From assembly GCA_964057225.1 (NCBI GenBank), contig OZ059895.1, positions 19,292,688 to 19,356,687 on the forward strand: a stretch of DNA of 64,000 nucleotides, in the 5' to 3' direction. This DNA is from Auanema rhodensis (lineage: Eukaryota > Nematoda > Chromadorea > Rhabditida > Rhabditidae). Both the position numbers and the translations under genes were made by a program. The notes below the pieces were generated by a model. The model was not told the origin of the DNA and did no database searches. It saw nothing but the letters and a program-made list of their open reading frames with translations. Every line of letters starts with the position of its first letter. Position 1 is the first letter of the stretch. Positions 51,134 to 64,000 of the stretch are shown piece after piece.

Positions 51134-54100
51134 GCATAAATTAAAGTTCACGTAAATTTCAAAGTCATTGTTACCACGCACCAATATCAATAATGTTATG
51201 TTTTTAGACTAATATGGACATGGGGAATCTAATTCTGAAAACCGCATCTCTTTATCTTTCACGGGAAGCGAGTTATTACATATCATTTGCACATCACGTG
51301 TATATATAATTAGCATAAATTAAAGTTCACGTAAATGCCAAAGTCATGGTTACCATGCACCAATATCAATAAAAATTTGTTTTTAGACTAATATGGACAT
51401 GAGAAATCTAATTTTGAAAACCGCATCTCTTCATCTTTCACGTGAAGCGAGTTACATACCACGTGCACATCACGTGTACATTTAATTAGCATAAATTAAA
51501 GTTCACGTAAATTTCAAAGTCATGGTTACCATACACCAATATCAATAAAAATTTGTTTTTAGACTAATATGGACATAGGGAATCTAATTTTGAAAACCGC
51601 ATCTCTTTATCTTTCACGGGAAGCGAGTTACATACCGTTTGCACATCACGTGTATATATAATTAGCATAAATTAAAGTTCACGTAAATTTCAAAGTCATG
51701 GTTACCATACACCGATATCAATAATGTTATGGTTTTAGACTAATATGGACATGGGGAATCTAATTTTGAGAACCGCATCTCTTTATCTTTCACGGGAAGC
51801 GAGTTACATACCACGTGCACATCACGTGTATATTTAATTAGCATAAATTAAAGTTCACGTAAATTTCAAAGTCATGGTTACCATACACCGATATCAATAA
51901 TGTTATGGTTTTAGACTAATATGGACATGGGGAATCTAATTTTGAAAACCGCATCTCTTCATCTTTCACGTGAAGCGAGTTACATACCACGTGCACATCA
52001 CGTGTACATTTAATTAGCATAAATTAAAGTTCACGTAAATTTCAAAGTCATGGTTACCATACACCAATATCAATAAAAATTTGTTTTTAGACTAATATGG
52101 ACATAGGGAATCTAATTTTGAAAACCGCATCTCTTTATCTTTCACGGGAAGCGAGTTACATACCGTTTGCACATCACGTGTATATATAATTAGCATAAAT
52201 TAAAGTTCACGTAAATTTCAAAGTCATGGTTACCATGCACCAATATCAATAAAAGGGAATCTAATTTTGAGAACCGCATCTCTTTATCTTTCACGGGAAG
52301 CGAGTTACATACCATGTGCACATCACGTGTACAATAAATTAGCATAAATTAAAGTTCACGTAAATTTGAAATTCATGGTAACCATACACCGATATCAATA
52401 ATGTTTTGTTTTTAGACTAATATGGACATGGGGAATCTAATTTTGAAAACCGCATCTTTTTATCTTTCACGGGAAGCGAGTTACATACCATGTGCACATC
52501 ACGTGTATATACATATAATTAGCATGAAATAAAGTTCACGTAAATTTCAAAGTCATGGTTACCATGCACCAATATCAATAAAAATTTGTTTTTAGACTAA
52601 TATGGACATGGGGAATCTAATTTTGAAAACCGCATCTTTTTATCTTTCACGGGAAGCGAGTTACATACCATGTGCACATCACGTGTATATATAATTAGCA
52701 TAAATTAAAGTTCACGTAAATTTCAAAGTCATTGTTACCACGCACCAATATCAATAATGTTATGTTTTTAGACTAATATGGACATGGGGAATCTAATTCT
52801 GAAAACCGCATCTCTTTATCTTTCACGGGAAGCGAGTTATTACATATCATTTGCACATCACGTGTATATATAATTAGCACAAATTAAAGTTCACGTAAAT
52901 GCCAAAGTCATGGTTACCATGCACCAATATCAATAAAAATTTGTTTTTAGACTAATATGGACATGAGAAATCTAATTTTGAAAACCGCATCTCTTCATCT
53001 TTCACGTGAAGCGAGTTACATACCATGTGCACATCACGTGTATATACATATAATTAGCATGAATTAAAGTTCACGTAAATTTCAAAGTCATGGTTACCAT
53101 GCACCAATATCAATAAAAATTTGTTTTTAGACTAATATGGACATGGGGAATCTAATTTTGAAAACCGCATCTTTTTATCTTTCACGGGAAGCGAGTTACA
53201 TACCATGTGCACATCACGTGTATATATAATTAGCATAAATTAAAGTTCACGTAAATTTCAAAGTCATTGTTACCACGCACCAATATCAATAATGTTATGT
53301 TTTTAGACTAATATGGACATGGGGAATCTAATTCTGAAAACCGCATCTCTTTATCTTTCACGGGAAGCGAGTTATTACATATCATTTGCACATCACGTGT
53401 ATATATAATTAGCATAAATTAAAGTTCACGTAAATGCCAAAGTCATGGTTACCATGCACCAATATCAATAAAAATTTGTTTTTAGACTAATATGGACATG
53501 AGAAATCTAATTTTGAAAACCGCATCTCTTCATCTTTCACGTGAAGCGAGTTACATACCATGTACACATCACGTGTATATATAATTAGCATAAATTAAAG
53601 TTCACGTAAATTTCAAAGTCATGGTTACCATGCACCAATATCAATAAAAATTTGTTTTTAGACTAATATGGACATGGGGAATCTAATTTTGAAAACCGCA
53701 TCTTTTTATCTTTCACGGGAAGCGAGTTACATACCATGTGCACAGCACGTGTACAATTAATTAGCATAAATTAAAGTTCACGTAAATTTCAAAGTCATTG
53801 TTACCACGCACCAATATCAATAATGTTATGTTTTTAGACTAATATGGACATGGGGAATCTAATTCTGAAAACCGCATCTCTTTATCTTTCACGGGAAGCG
53901 AGTTATTACATATCATTTGCACATCACGTGTATATATAATTAGCATAAATTAAAGTTCACGTAAATGCCAAAGTCATGGTTACCATGCACCAATATCAAT
54001 AAAAATTTGTTTTTAGACTAATATGGACATGAGAAATCTAATTTTGAAAACCGCATCTCTTCATCTTTCACGTGAAGCGAGTTACATACCACGTGCACAT

Positions 54101-54619
54101 CACGTGTACATTTAATTAGCATAAATTAAAGTTCACGTAAATTTCAAAGTCATGGTTACCATACACCAATATCAATAAAAATTTGTTTTTAGACTAATAT
54201 GGACATAGGGAATCTAATTTTGAAAACCGCATCTCTTTATCTTTCACGGGAAGCGAGTTACATACCGTTTGCACATCACGTGTATATATAATTAGCATAA
54301 ATTAAAGTTCACGTAAATTTCAAAGTCATGGTTACCATACACCGATATCAATAATGTTATGGTTTTAGACTAATATGGACATGGGGAATCTAATTTTGAG
54401 AACCGCATCTCTTTATCTTTCACGGGAAGCGAGTTACATACCATTTGCACATCACGTGTATATATAATTAGCATAAATTAAAGTTCACGTAAATTTCAAA
54501 GTCATGGTTACCATGCACCAATATCAATAAAAGGGAATCTAATTTTGAGAACCGCATCTCTTTATCTTTCACGGGAAGCGAGTTACATACCATGTGCACA
54601 TCACGTGTACAATAAATTA
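51134..54619 (+). repeat. Copy of 46,617-50,102 (offset 4517)
   Basis: All landmarks of 46,617-50,102 recur 4517 bp later: the 149-bp units 47676 to 52193 and 49954 to 54471, the 180-bp monomer 47825 to 52342, GCACAAATT 48360 to 52877, and the following monomers. Differences are few: GCATGAAATAAAG near 52525 and CCATGTACACATC near 53560. The left limit is in the monomer before 51134, where the GCACAGCACG tail is shared; the right limit lies about 70 bp into the monomer at 54620. Confidence 0.85.
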
Positions 54620-57220
54620 GCATAAATTAAAGTTCACGTAAATTTGAAATTCATGGTAACCATACACCGATATCAATAATGTTTTGTTTTTAGACTAATA
54701 TGGACATGGGGAATCTAATTTTGAAAACCGCATCTTTTTATCTTTCACGGGAAGCGAGTTACATACCATGTGCACATCACGTGTATATACATATAATTAG
54801 CATGAATTAAAGTTCACGTAAATTTCAAAGTCATGGTTACCATGCACCAATATCAATAAAAATTTGTTTTTAGACTAATATGGACATGGGGAATCTAATT
54901 TTGAAAACCGCATCTTTTTATCTTTCACGGGAAGCGAGTTACATACCATGTGCACATCACGTGTATATATAATTAGCATAAATTAAAGTTCACGTAAATT
55001 TCAAAGTCATTGTTACCACGCACCAATATCAATAATGTTATGTTTTTAGACTAATATGGACATGGGGAATCTAATTCTGAAAACCGCATCTCTTTATCTT
55101 TCACGGGAAGCGAGTTATTACATATCATTTGCACATCACGTGTATATATAATTAGCACAAATTAAAGTTCACGTAAATGCCAAAGTCATGGTTACCATGC
55201 ACCAATATCAATAAAAATTTGTTTTTAGACTAATATGGACATGAGAAATCTAATTTTGAAAACCGCATCTCTTCATCTTCCACGTGAAGCGAGTTACATA
55301 CCATGTGCACATCACGTGTATATATAATTAGCATAAATTAAAGTTCACGTAAATTTCAAAGTCATGGTTACCATGCACCAATATCAATAAAAATTTGTTT
55401 TTAGACTAATATGGACATGGGGAATCTAATTTTGAAAACCGCATCTTTTTATCTTTCACGGGAAGCGAGTTACATACCATGTGCACAGCACGTGTACAAT
55501 TAATTAGCATAAATTAAAGTTCACGTAAATTTCAAAGTCATGGTTAACATGCACCAATATCGATAAAAATTTGTTTTAAGACTAATATGGACATGAGAAA
55601 TCTAATTTTGAAAACCGCATCTCTTCATCTTTCACGTGAAGCGAGTTACATACCAAGTACACATCACGTGTACATTTAATTAGCATAAATTAAAGTTCAC
55701 GTAAATTTCAAAGTCATGGTTAACATGCACCAATATCAATAAAAATTCGTTTTTAGACTAATATGGACATGGGGAATCTAATTTTGAAAACCGCATCTTT
55801 TTATCTTTCACGGGAAGCGAGTTACATACCATGTGCACATCACGTGTATATACATATAATTAGCATGAATTAAAGTTCACGTAAATTTCAAAGTCATGGT
55901 TACCATGCACCAATATCAATAAAAATTTGTTTTTAGACTAATATGGACATGGGGAATCTAATTTTGAAAACCGCATCTCTTTATCTTTCACGGGAAGCGA
56001 GTTACATACCATTTGCACATCACGTGTATATATATATAGCATAAATTAAAGTTCACGTAAATTTCAAAGTCATGGTTACCATGCACCAATATCAATAAAA
56101 ATTTGTTTTTAGACTAATATGGACATGGGGAATCTAATTTTGAAAACCGAATCTTTTTATCTTTCACGGGAAGCGAGTTACATACCATTTGCACATCACG
56201 TGTATATATAATTAGCATAAATTAAAGTTCACGTAAATTTCAAAGTCATGGTTACCATGCACCAATATCAATAAAAATTTGTTTTTAGACTAATATGGAC
56301 ATGGGGAATCTAATTATGAAAACCGCATCTCTTTATCTTTCACGGGAAGCGAGTTACATACCATGTGCACATCACGTGTACATTTAATTAGCATAAATTA
56401 AAGTTCACGTAAATTTCAAAGTCATGGTTACCATGCACCAATATCAATAAAAATTTGTTTTTAGACTAATATGGACATGGGGAATCTAATTATGAAAACC
56501 GCATCTCTTTATCTTTCACGGGAAGCGAGTTACATACCATTTGCACATCACGTGTATATATAATTAGCATAAATTAAAGTTCACGTAAATTTCAAAGTCA
56601 TGGTTACCATGCACCAATATCAATAAAAATTTGTTTTTAGACTAATATGGACATGGGGAATCTAATTATGAAAACCGCATCTCTTTATCTTTCACGGGAA
56701 GCGAGTTACATACCATGTGCACATCACGTGTACATTTAATTAGCATAAATTAAAGTTCACGTAAATTTCAAAGTCATGGTTACCATGCACCAATATCAAT
56801 AAAAATTTGTTTTTAGACTAATATGGACATGGGGAATCTAATTATGAAAACCGCATCTCTTTATCTTTCACGGGAAGCGAGTTACATACCATTTGCACAT
56901 CACGTGTATATATAATTAGCATAAATTAAAGTTCACGTAAATTTCAAAGTCATGGTTACCATGCACCAATATCAATAAAAATTTGTTTTTAGACTAATAT
57001 GGACATGGGGAATCTAATTCTGAAAACCGCATCTCTTTATCTTTCACGGGAAGCGAGTTATTACATACCATTTGCACATCACGTGTATATATAATTAGCA
57101 TAAATTAAAGTTCACGTAAATTTCAAAGTCATGGTTACCATGCACCAATATCAATAAAAATTTGTTTTTAGACTAATATGGACAAGAGAAATCTAATTTT
57201 GAAAACCGCATCTCTTCATC
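54620..57220 (+). repeat. Transition block with 352-bp dimer
   Basis: Starts include 54620 (180), 54800, 54976 (179), 55155, 55331, 55507, 55683 (180), 55863, 56039, 56215, 56391, 56567, 56743, 56919 (179), 57098. The first units copy the 47825-48360 region. A dimer of AATTATGAAAACC monomers with alternating tails (ACATTTAATTA, ATATATAATTA) occurs twice, 56215-56566 and 56567-56918. A longer TA run (GTATATATATATAGC) ends the monomer before 56039. CCAAGTACACATC appears near 55655. Confidence 0.78.
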
Positions 57221-60200
57221 TTTCACGTGAAGCGAGTTACATACCACGTGCACATCACGTGTACAATTAATTAGCATAAATTAAAGTTCACGTAAATTTC
57301 ACAGTCATGGTTACCATGCACCAATATCAATAAAAATTTGTTTTTAGACTAATATGGACATGGGGAATCTAATTTTGAGAACCGCATCTTTTTATTTTTC
57401 ACGGGAAGCGAGTTACACACCATGTGCACATCACGTGTACATTTAATTAGCATAACTTAAAGTTCACGTAAATTTCAAAGTCATGGTTACCATGCACCAA
57501 TATCATTAAAAATTTGTTTTTAGACTAATATGGACATGGGGAATCTAATTTTGAAAACCGCATCTTTTTATTTTTCACGGGAAGCGAGTTACACACCATG
57601 TGCACATCACGTGTACATTTAATTAGCATAACTTAAAGTTCACGTAAATTTCAAAGTCATGGTTAACATGCACCAATATCGATAAAAATTTGTTTTAAGA
57701 CTAATATGGACATGGGAAATCTAATTTTGAAAACCGCATCTCTTCATCTTTCACGTGAAGCGAGTTACATACCAAGTACACATCACGTGTATATATAATT
57801 AGCATAAATTAAAGTTCACGTAAATTTCAAAGTCATGGTTACCATGCACCAATATCAATAAAAATTTGTTTTTAGACTAATATGGACATGGGGAATCTAA
57901 TTTTGAAAACCGCATCTTTTTATCTTTCACGGGAAGCGAGTTACATACCATGTGCACATTACGTGTATATACATATAATTAGCATGAATTAAAGTTCACG
58001 TAAATTTCAAAGTCATGGTTACCATGCACCAATATCAATAAAAATTTGTTTTTAGACTAATATGGACATGGGGAATCTAATTTTGAAAACCGCATCTCTT
58101 TATCTTTCACGGGAAGCGAGTTACATACCGTTTGCACATCACGTGTATATATAATTAGCATAAATTAAAGTTCACGTAAATTTCAAAGTCATGGTTACCA
58201 TACACCGATATCAATAATGTTATGGTTTTAGACTAATATGGACATGGGGAATCTAATTTTGAAAACCGCATCTCTTTATCTTTCACGGGAAGCGAGTTAC
58301 ATACCATTTGCACATTACGTGTATATATAATTAGCATAAATTAAAGTTCACGTAAATTTCAAAGTCATTGTTACCATGCACCAATATCAATAAAAATTTG
58401 TTTTTAGACTAATATGGACATGGGGAATCTAATTTTGAAAACCGCATCTTTTTATCTTTCACGGGAAGCGAGTTACATACCATGTGCACATCACGTGTAC
58501 AATAAATTAGCATAAATTAAAGTTCACGTAAATTTGAAATTCATGGTAACCATACACCGATATCAATAATGTTTTGTTTTTAGACTAATATGGACATGGG
58601 GAATCTAATTTTGAAAACCGCATCTTTTTATCTTTCACGGGAAGCGAGTTACATACCATGTGCACATCACGTGTATATACATATAATTAGCATGAATTAA
58701 AGTTCACGTAAATTTCAAAGTCATGGTTACCATGCACCAATATCAATAAAAATTCGTTTTTAGACTAATATGGACATGGGGAATCTAATTTTGAAAACCG
58801 CATCTTTTTATCTTTCACGGGAAGCGAGTTACATACCATGTGCACATCACGTGTATATATAATTAGCATAAATTAAAGTTCACGTAAATTTCAAAGTCAT
58901 GGTTACCATGCACCAATATCAATAAAAATTTGTTTTTAGACTAATATGGACATGGGGAATCTAATTTTGAAAACCGCATCTTTTTATCTTTCACGGGAAG
59001 CGAGTTACATACCATGTGCACAGCACGTGTACAATTAATTAGCATAAATTAAAGTTCACGTAAATTTCAAAGTCATTGTTACCACGCACCAATATCAATA
59101 ATGTTATGTTTTTAGACTAATATGGACATGGGGAATCTAATTTTGAAAACCGCATCTCTTTATCTTTCACGGGAAGCGAGTTACATACCACGTGCACATC
59201 ACGTGTACATTTAATTAGCATAAATTAAAGTTCACGTAAATTTCAAAGTCATTGTTACCATGCACCAATATCAATAAAAATTTGTTTTTAGACTAATATG
59301 GACATGGGGAATCTAATTTTGAGAACCGCATCTCTTTATCTTTCACGGAAAGCGAGTTACATACCACGTGCACATCACGTGTACATTTAATTAGCATAAA
59401 TTAAAGTTCACGTAAATTTCAAAGTCATTGTTACCATGCACCAATATCAATAAAAATTTGTTTTTAGACTAATATGGACATGGGGAATCTAATTTTTAGA
59501 ACCGCATCTCTTTATCTTTCACGGAAAGCGAGTTACATACCAAGTGCACATCACGTGTATATATAATTAGCATAAATTAAAGTTCACGTAAATTTCAAAG
59601 TCATGGTTACCATACACCGATATCAATAATGTTATGGTTTTAGACTAATATGGACATGGGGAATCTAATTTTGAAAACCGCATCTCTTTATCTTTCACGG
59701 GAAGCGAGTTACATACCATTTGCACATCACGTGTACATTTAATTAGCATAAATTAAAGTTCACGTAAATTTCAAAGTCATGGTTACCATGCACCAATATC
59801 AATAATGTTATGTTTTTAGACTAATATGGACATGGGAAATCTAATTTTGAAAACAGCATCTTTTTATCTTTCACGGGAAGCGAGTTACATACCATTTGCA
59901 CATCACGTGTATATATAATTAGCATAAATTAAAGTTCACGTAAATTTCAAAGTCATGGTTACCATACACCGATATCAATAATGTTATGGTTTTAGACTAA
60001 TATGGACATGGGGAATCTAATTTTGAAAACCGCATCTCTTTATCTTTCACGGGAAGCGAGTTACATACCATTTGCACATCACGTGAATATATAATTAGCA
60101 TCAATTAAAGTTCACGTAAATTTCAAAGTCATGGTTACCATGCACCAATATCAATAAAAATTTGTTTTTAGACTAATATGGACATGAGGAATCTAATTTT

Positions 60201-61102
60201 GAAAACCGCATCTTTTTATCTTTCACGGGAAGCGAGTTACATACCATTTGCACATCACGTGTATATATAATTAGCATAAATTAAAGTTCACGTAAATTTC
60301 AAAGTCATGGTTACCATGCACCAATATCAATAAAAATTTGTTTTTAGACTAATATGGACATGGGGAATCTAATTTTGAAAACCGCATCTCTTTATCTTTC
60401 ACGGGAAGCGAGTTATTACATACCATTTGCACATCACGTGTATATATAATTAGCATAAATTAAAGTTCACGTAAATTTCAAAGTCATTGTTACCATGCAC
60501 CAATATCAATAAAAATTTGTTTTTAGACTAATATGGACATGGGGAATCTAATTTTGAAAACCGCATCTCTTTATCTTTCACGGGAAGCGAGTTACATACC
60601 ATGTGCACATCACGTGTACAATTAATTAGCATAAATTAAAGTTCACGTAAATTTCAAAGTCATTGTTACCACGCACCAATATCAATAATGTTATGTTTTT
60701 AGACTAATATGGACATGGGGAATCTAATTTTGAAAACCGCATCTCTTTATCTTTCACGGGAAGCGAGTTACATACCATTTGCACATCACGTGTATATATA
60801 ATTAGCATAAATTAAAGTTCACGTAAATTTCAAAGTCATGGTTACCATGCACCAATATCAATAAAAATTTGTTTTTAGACTAATATGGACATGGGGAATC
60901 TAATTTTGAAAACCGCATCTCTTTATCTTTCACGGGAAGCGAGTTACATACCATTTGCACATCACGTGTATATATAATTAGCATAAATTAAAGTTCACGT
61001 AAATTTCAAAGTCATTGTTACCACGCACCAATATCAATAATGTTATGTTTTTAGACTAATATGGACATGGGGAATCTAATTTTGAAAACCGCATCTCTTC
61101 AT
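57220..61102 (+). repeat. 3.88-kb HOR (22 monomers), copy 1
   Basis: Landmarks recur at an offset of 3883: CACAGTCATGG heads 57274 and 61157, CTTTTTATTTTTCACGGG near 57385 and 61268, ATATCATTAAAAATTTG near 57505 and 61388, GGTTAACATGC with ATATCGATAAAA 57626 and 61509, GCACATTACGTG near 57955 and 61838, and GCACAGCACG near 59020 and 62903. 22 times 176 plus two 4-bp and one 3-bp insertions equals 3883. The start is approximate because the crossover lies within the shared CTTCATCTTTCACGTGAAG part of one monomer. Confidence 0.87.
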
Positions 61103-64000
61103 CTTTCACGTGAAGCGAGTTACATACCACGTGCACATCACGTGTACAATTAATTAGCATAAATTAAAGTTCACGTAAATTTCACAGTCATGGTTACCAT
61201 GCACCAATATCAATAAAAATTTGTTTTTAGACTAATATGGACATGGGGAATCTAATTTTGAGAACCGCATCTTTTTATTTTTCACGGGAAGCGAGTTACA
61301 CACCATGTGCACATCACGTGTACATTTAATTAGCATAACTTAAAGTTCACGTAAATTTCAAAGTCATGGTTACCATGCACCAATATCATTAAAAATTTGT
61401 TTTTAGACTAATATGGACATGGGGAATCTAATTTTGAAAACCGCATCTTTTTATCTTTCACGGGAAGCGAGTTACATACCATGTGCACATCACGTGTACA
61501 CTTAATTAGCATAAATTAAAGTTCACGTAAATTTCAAAGTCATGGTTAACATGCACCAATATCGATAAAAATTTGTTTTAAGACTAATATGGACATGGGG
61601 AATCTAATTTTGAAAACCGCATCTCTTCATCTTTCACGTGAAGCGAGTTACATACCACGTGCACATCACGTGTACAATTAATTAGCATAAATTAAAGTTC
61701 ACGTAAATTTCACAGTCATTGTTACCATGCACCAATATCAATAAAAATTTGTTTTTAGACTAATATGGACATGGGGAATCTAATTTTTAGAACCGCATCT
61801 CTTTATCTTTCACGGGAAGCGAGTTACATACCATGTGCACATTACGTGTATATACATATAATTAGCATGAATTAAAGTTCACGTAAATTTCAAAGTCATG
61901 GTTACCATGCACCAATATCAATAAAAATTTGTTTTTAGACTAATATGGACATGGGGAATCTAATTTTGAAAACCGCATCTCTTTATCTTTCACGGGAAGC
62001 GAGTTACATACCGTTTGCACATCACGTGTATATATAATTAGCATAAATTAAAGTTCACGTAAATTTCAAAGTCATGGTTACCATACACCGATATCAATAA
62101 TGTTATGGTTTTAGACTAATATGGACATGGGGAATCTAATTTTGAAAACCGCATCTCTTTATCTTTCACGGGAAGCGAGTTACATACCATTTGCACATTA
62201 CGTGTATATATAATTAGCATAAATTAAAGTTCACGTAAATTTCAAAGTCATTGTTACCATGCACCAATATCAATAAAAATTTGTTTTTAGACTAATATGG
62301 ACATGGGGAATCTAATTTTGAAAACCGCATCTTTTTATCTTTCACGGGAAGCGAGTTACATACCATGTGCACATCACGTGTACAATAAATTAGCATAAAT
62401 TAAAGTTCACGTAAATTTGAAATTCATGGTAACCATACACCGATATCAATAATGTTTTGTTTTTAGACTAATATGGACATGGGGAATCTAATTTTGAAAA
62501 CCGCATCTTTTTATCTTTCACGGGAAGCGAGTTACATACCATGTGCACATCACGTGTATATACATATAATTAGCATGAATTAAAGTTCACGTAAATTTCA
62601 AAGTCATGGTTACCATGCACCAATATCAATAAAAATTCGTTTTTAGACTAATATGGACATGGGGAATCTAATTTTGAAAACCGCATCTTTTTATCTTTCA
62701 CGGGAAGCGAGTTACATACCATGTGCACATCACGTGTATATATAATTAGCATAAATTAAAGTTCACGTAAATTTCAAAGTCATGGTTACCATGCACCAAT
62801 ATCAATAAAAATTTGTTTTTAGACTAATATGGACATGGGGAATCTAATTTTGAAAACCGCATCTTTTTATCTTTCACGGGAAGCGAGTTACATACCATGT
62901 GCACAGCACGTGTACAATTAATTAGCATAAATTAAAGTTCACGTAAATTTCAAAGTCATTGTTACCACGCACCAATATCAATAATGTTATGTTTTTAGAC
63001 TAATATGGACATGGGGAATCTAATTTTGAAAACCGCATCTCTTTATCTTTCACGGGAAGCGAGTTACATACCACGTGCACATCACGTGTACATTTAATTA
63101 GCATAAATTAAAGTTCACGTAAATTTCAAAGTCATTGTTACCATGCACCAATATCAATAAAAATTTGTTTTTAGACTAATATGGACATGGGGAATCTAAT
63201 TTTGAGAACCGCATCTCTTTATCTTTCACGGAAAGCGAGTTACATACCACGTGCACATCACGTGTACATTTAATTAGCATAAATTAAAGTTCACGTAAAT
63301 TTCAAAGTCATTGTTACCATGCACCAATATCAATAAAAATTTGTTTTTAGACTAATATGGACATGGGGAATCTAATTTTTAGAACCGCATCTCTTTATCT
63401 TTCACGGAAAGCGAGTTACATACCAAGTGCACATCACGTGTATATATAATTAGCATAAATTAAAGTTCACGTAAATTTCAAAGTCATGGTTACCATACAC
63501 CGATATCAATAATGTTATGGTTTTAGACTAATATGGACATGGGGAATCTAATTTTGAAAACCGCATCTCTTTATCTTTCACGGGAAGCGAGTTACATACC
63601 ATTTGCACATCACGTGTACATTTAATTAGCATAAATTAAAGTTCACGTAAATTTCAAAGTCATGGTTACCATGCACCAATATCAATAATGTTATGTTTTT
63701 AGACTAATATGGACATGGGAAATCTAATTTTGAAAACAGCATCTTTTTATCTTTCACGGGAAGCGAGTTACATACCATTTGCACATCACGTGTATATATA
63801 ATTAGCATAAATTAAAGTTCACGTAAATTTCAAAGTCATGGTTACCATACACCGATATCAATAATGTTATGGTTTTAGACTAATATGGACATGGGGAATC
63901 TAATTTTGAAAACCGCATCTCTTTATCTTTCACGGGAAGCGAGTTACATACCATTTGCACATCACGTGAATATATAATTAGCATCAATTAAAGTTCACGT
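61103..64000 (+). repeat. 3.88-kb HOR, copy 2 (cut by window end)
   Basis: It tracks copy 1 at an offset of 3883 to the last base, including the rare ATCACGTGAATATATAATTAGCATC tail at 60078 and 63961 and the AAAACAGCATC change near 59850 and 63733. One monomer differs: 61685-61864 has CATTGTTACC and AATTTTTAGAACC, whereas its counterpart 57802-57981 has CATGGTTACC and AATTTTGAAAACC. That indicates a later local exchange or conversion. About 1 kb of the unit is expected beyond the window. Confidence 0.87.

Larger units (their letters stand above)
1..64000 (+). repeat. Tandem satellite array, ~176-bp monomer, probable centromeric DNA
   Basis: The window is filled end to end by one repeat family. 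Starts of the GCATAAATTAAAG monomer head fall at 1, 177, 353 and so on, usually 176 bp apart. Length variants are 175 bp (loss of one T in a T run), 179 bp (TTA added, GAGTTATTACAT), 180 bp (tail reads GTATATACATATAATTA), 71 bp and 149 bp (internal deletions) and 194 bp (internal duplication). All copies are in the same orientation and no foreign DNA interrupts them. One counted monomer is 33% G+C and has about five CpG sites. Monomer size near nucleosome spacing, higher-order repeats and strict head-to-tail order are typical of regional centromere satellites; that role is inferred. A non-centromeric (knob or subtelomeric) satellite remains possible. The array runs off both ends of the window. 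Confidence 0.98.

Noticed and set aside
1-64000. CRISPR-like regular repeats
   Set aside because: There are no unique spacers: the whole 176-bp period is repeated, and monomers differ only by point changes and small indels.
1-64000. Ribosomal DNA spacer or telomeric repeat
   Set aside because: No rRNA-like sequence and no TTTAGGG or TTAGGG tandem repeats are visible.

Overview
The whole 64 kb is one uninterrupted satellite DNA array. A monomer of about 176 bp (33% G+C, 58 of 176 bases in the one I counted) is repeated head to tail, always on the same strand, roughly 375 times. I found no gene, RNA gene, transposable element, inversion or unique-sequence gap. The longest open frames are two identical 60-codon stretches on the minus strand, and they are accidents of a single base change in the repeat.

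The pattern (nucleosome-sized monomer, higher-order repeats, no transposons) fits the core of a eukaryotic regional centromere, most likely a plant. Monomer positions 73-86 share an AGACTnATATGGAC core with the Arabidopsis CEN180/pAL1 repeat as I recall it, where it lies at 75-88. The monomer junction (TCACGTGTA... then GCATAAATTAAA) also resembles the CEN180 junction at the same phase. I therefore infer a Brassicaceae centromeric satellite of the CEN180 superfamily, but not Arabidopsis thaliana itself. This rests on memory, not a search.

Layout. (1) 1-21,135: blocks of higher-order repeat A (HOR-A, 1198 bp = six full monomers plus two 71-bp shortened ones) alternate with blocks of a four-monomer repeat (HOR-B, 704-707 bp). 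(2) 21,136-28,178: two tandem copies of a 3.52-kb, 20-monomer unit that carries its own sub-lineage of T-rich monomers. (3) 28,179-34,013: mixed, less regular monomers, including one 194-bp monomer with an internal 18-bp duplication. (4) 34,014 to about 57,220: a third style, with 149-bp shortened monomers, 180-bp lengthened monomers and nested duplications at offsets of 8060, 5254, 4517 and 501 bp. (5) About 57,220-64,000: two tandem copies of a 3.88-kb, 22-monomer unit, the second cut by the window end.

Nothing here encodes a product. What can be read is the history of the array: repeated unequal exchange, in register to the base, that duplicated blocks of 0.35 to 8 kb, dropped or added single monomers and made chimeric monomers. 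Motifs that recur in nearly every monomer are an imperfect inverted repeat (33-45), an AT-rich centre (57-72), a sequence loosely like a CENP-B box (124-140), a 10-bp palindrome (149-158) and CACGTG (159-164). Some variants carry three CACGTG sites spaced 21 and 11 bp.
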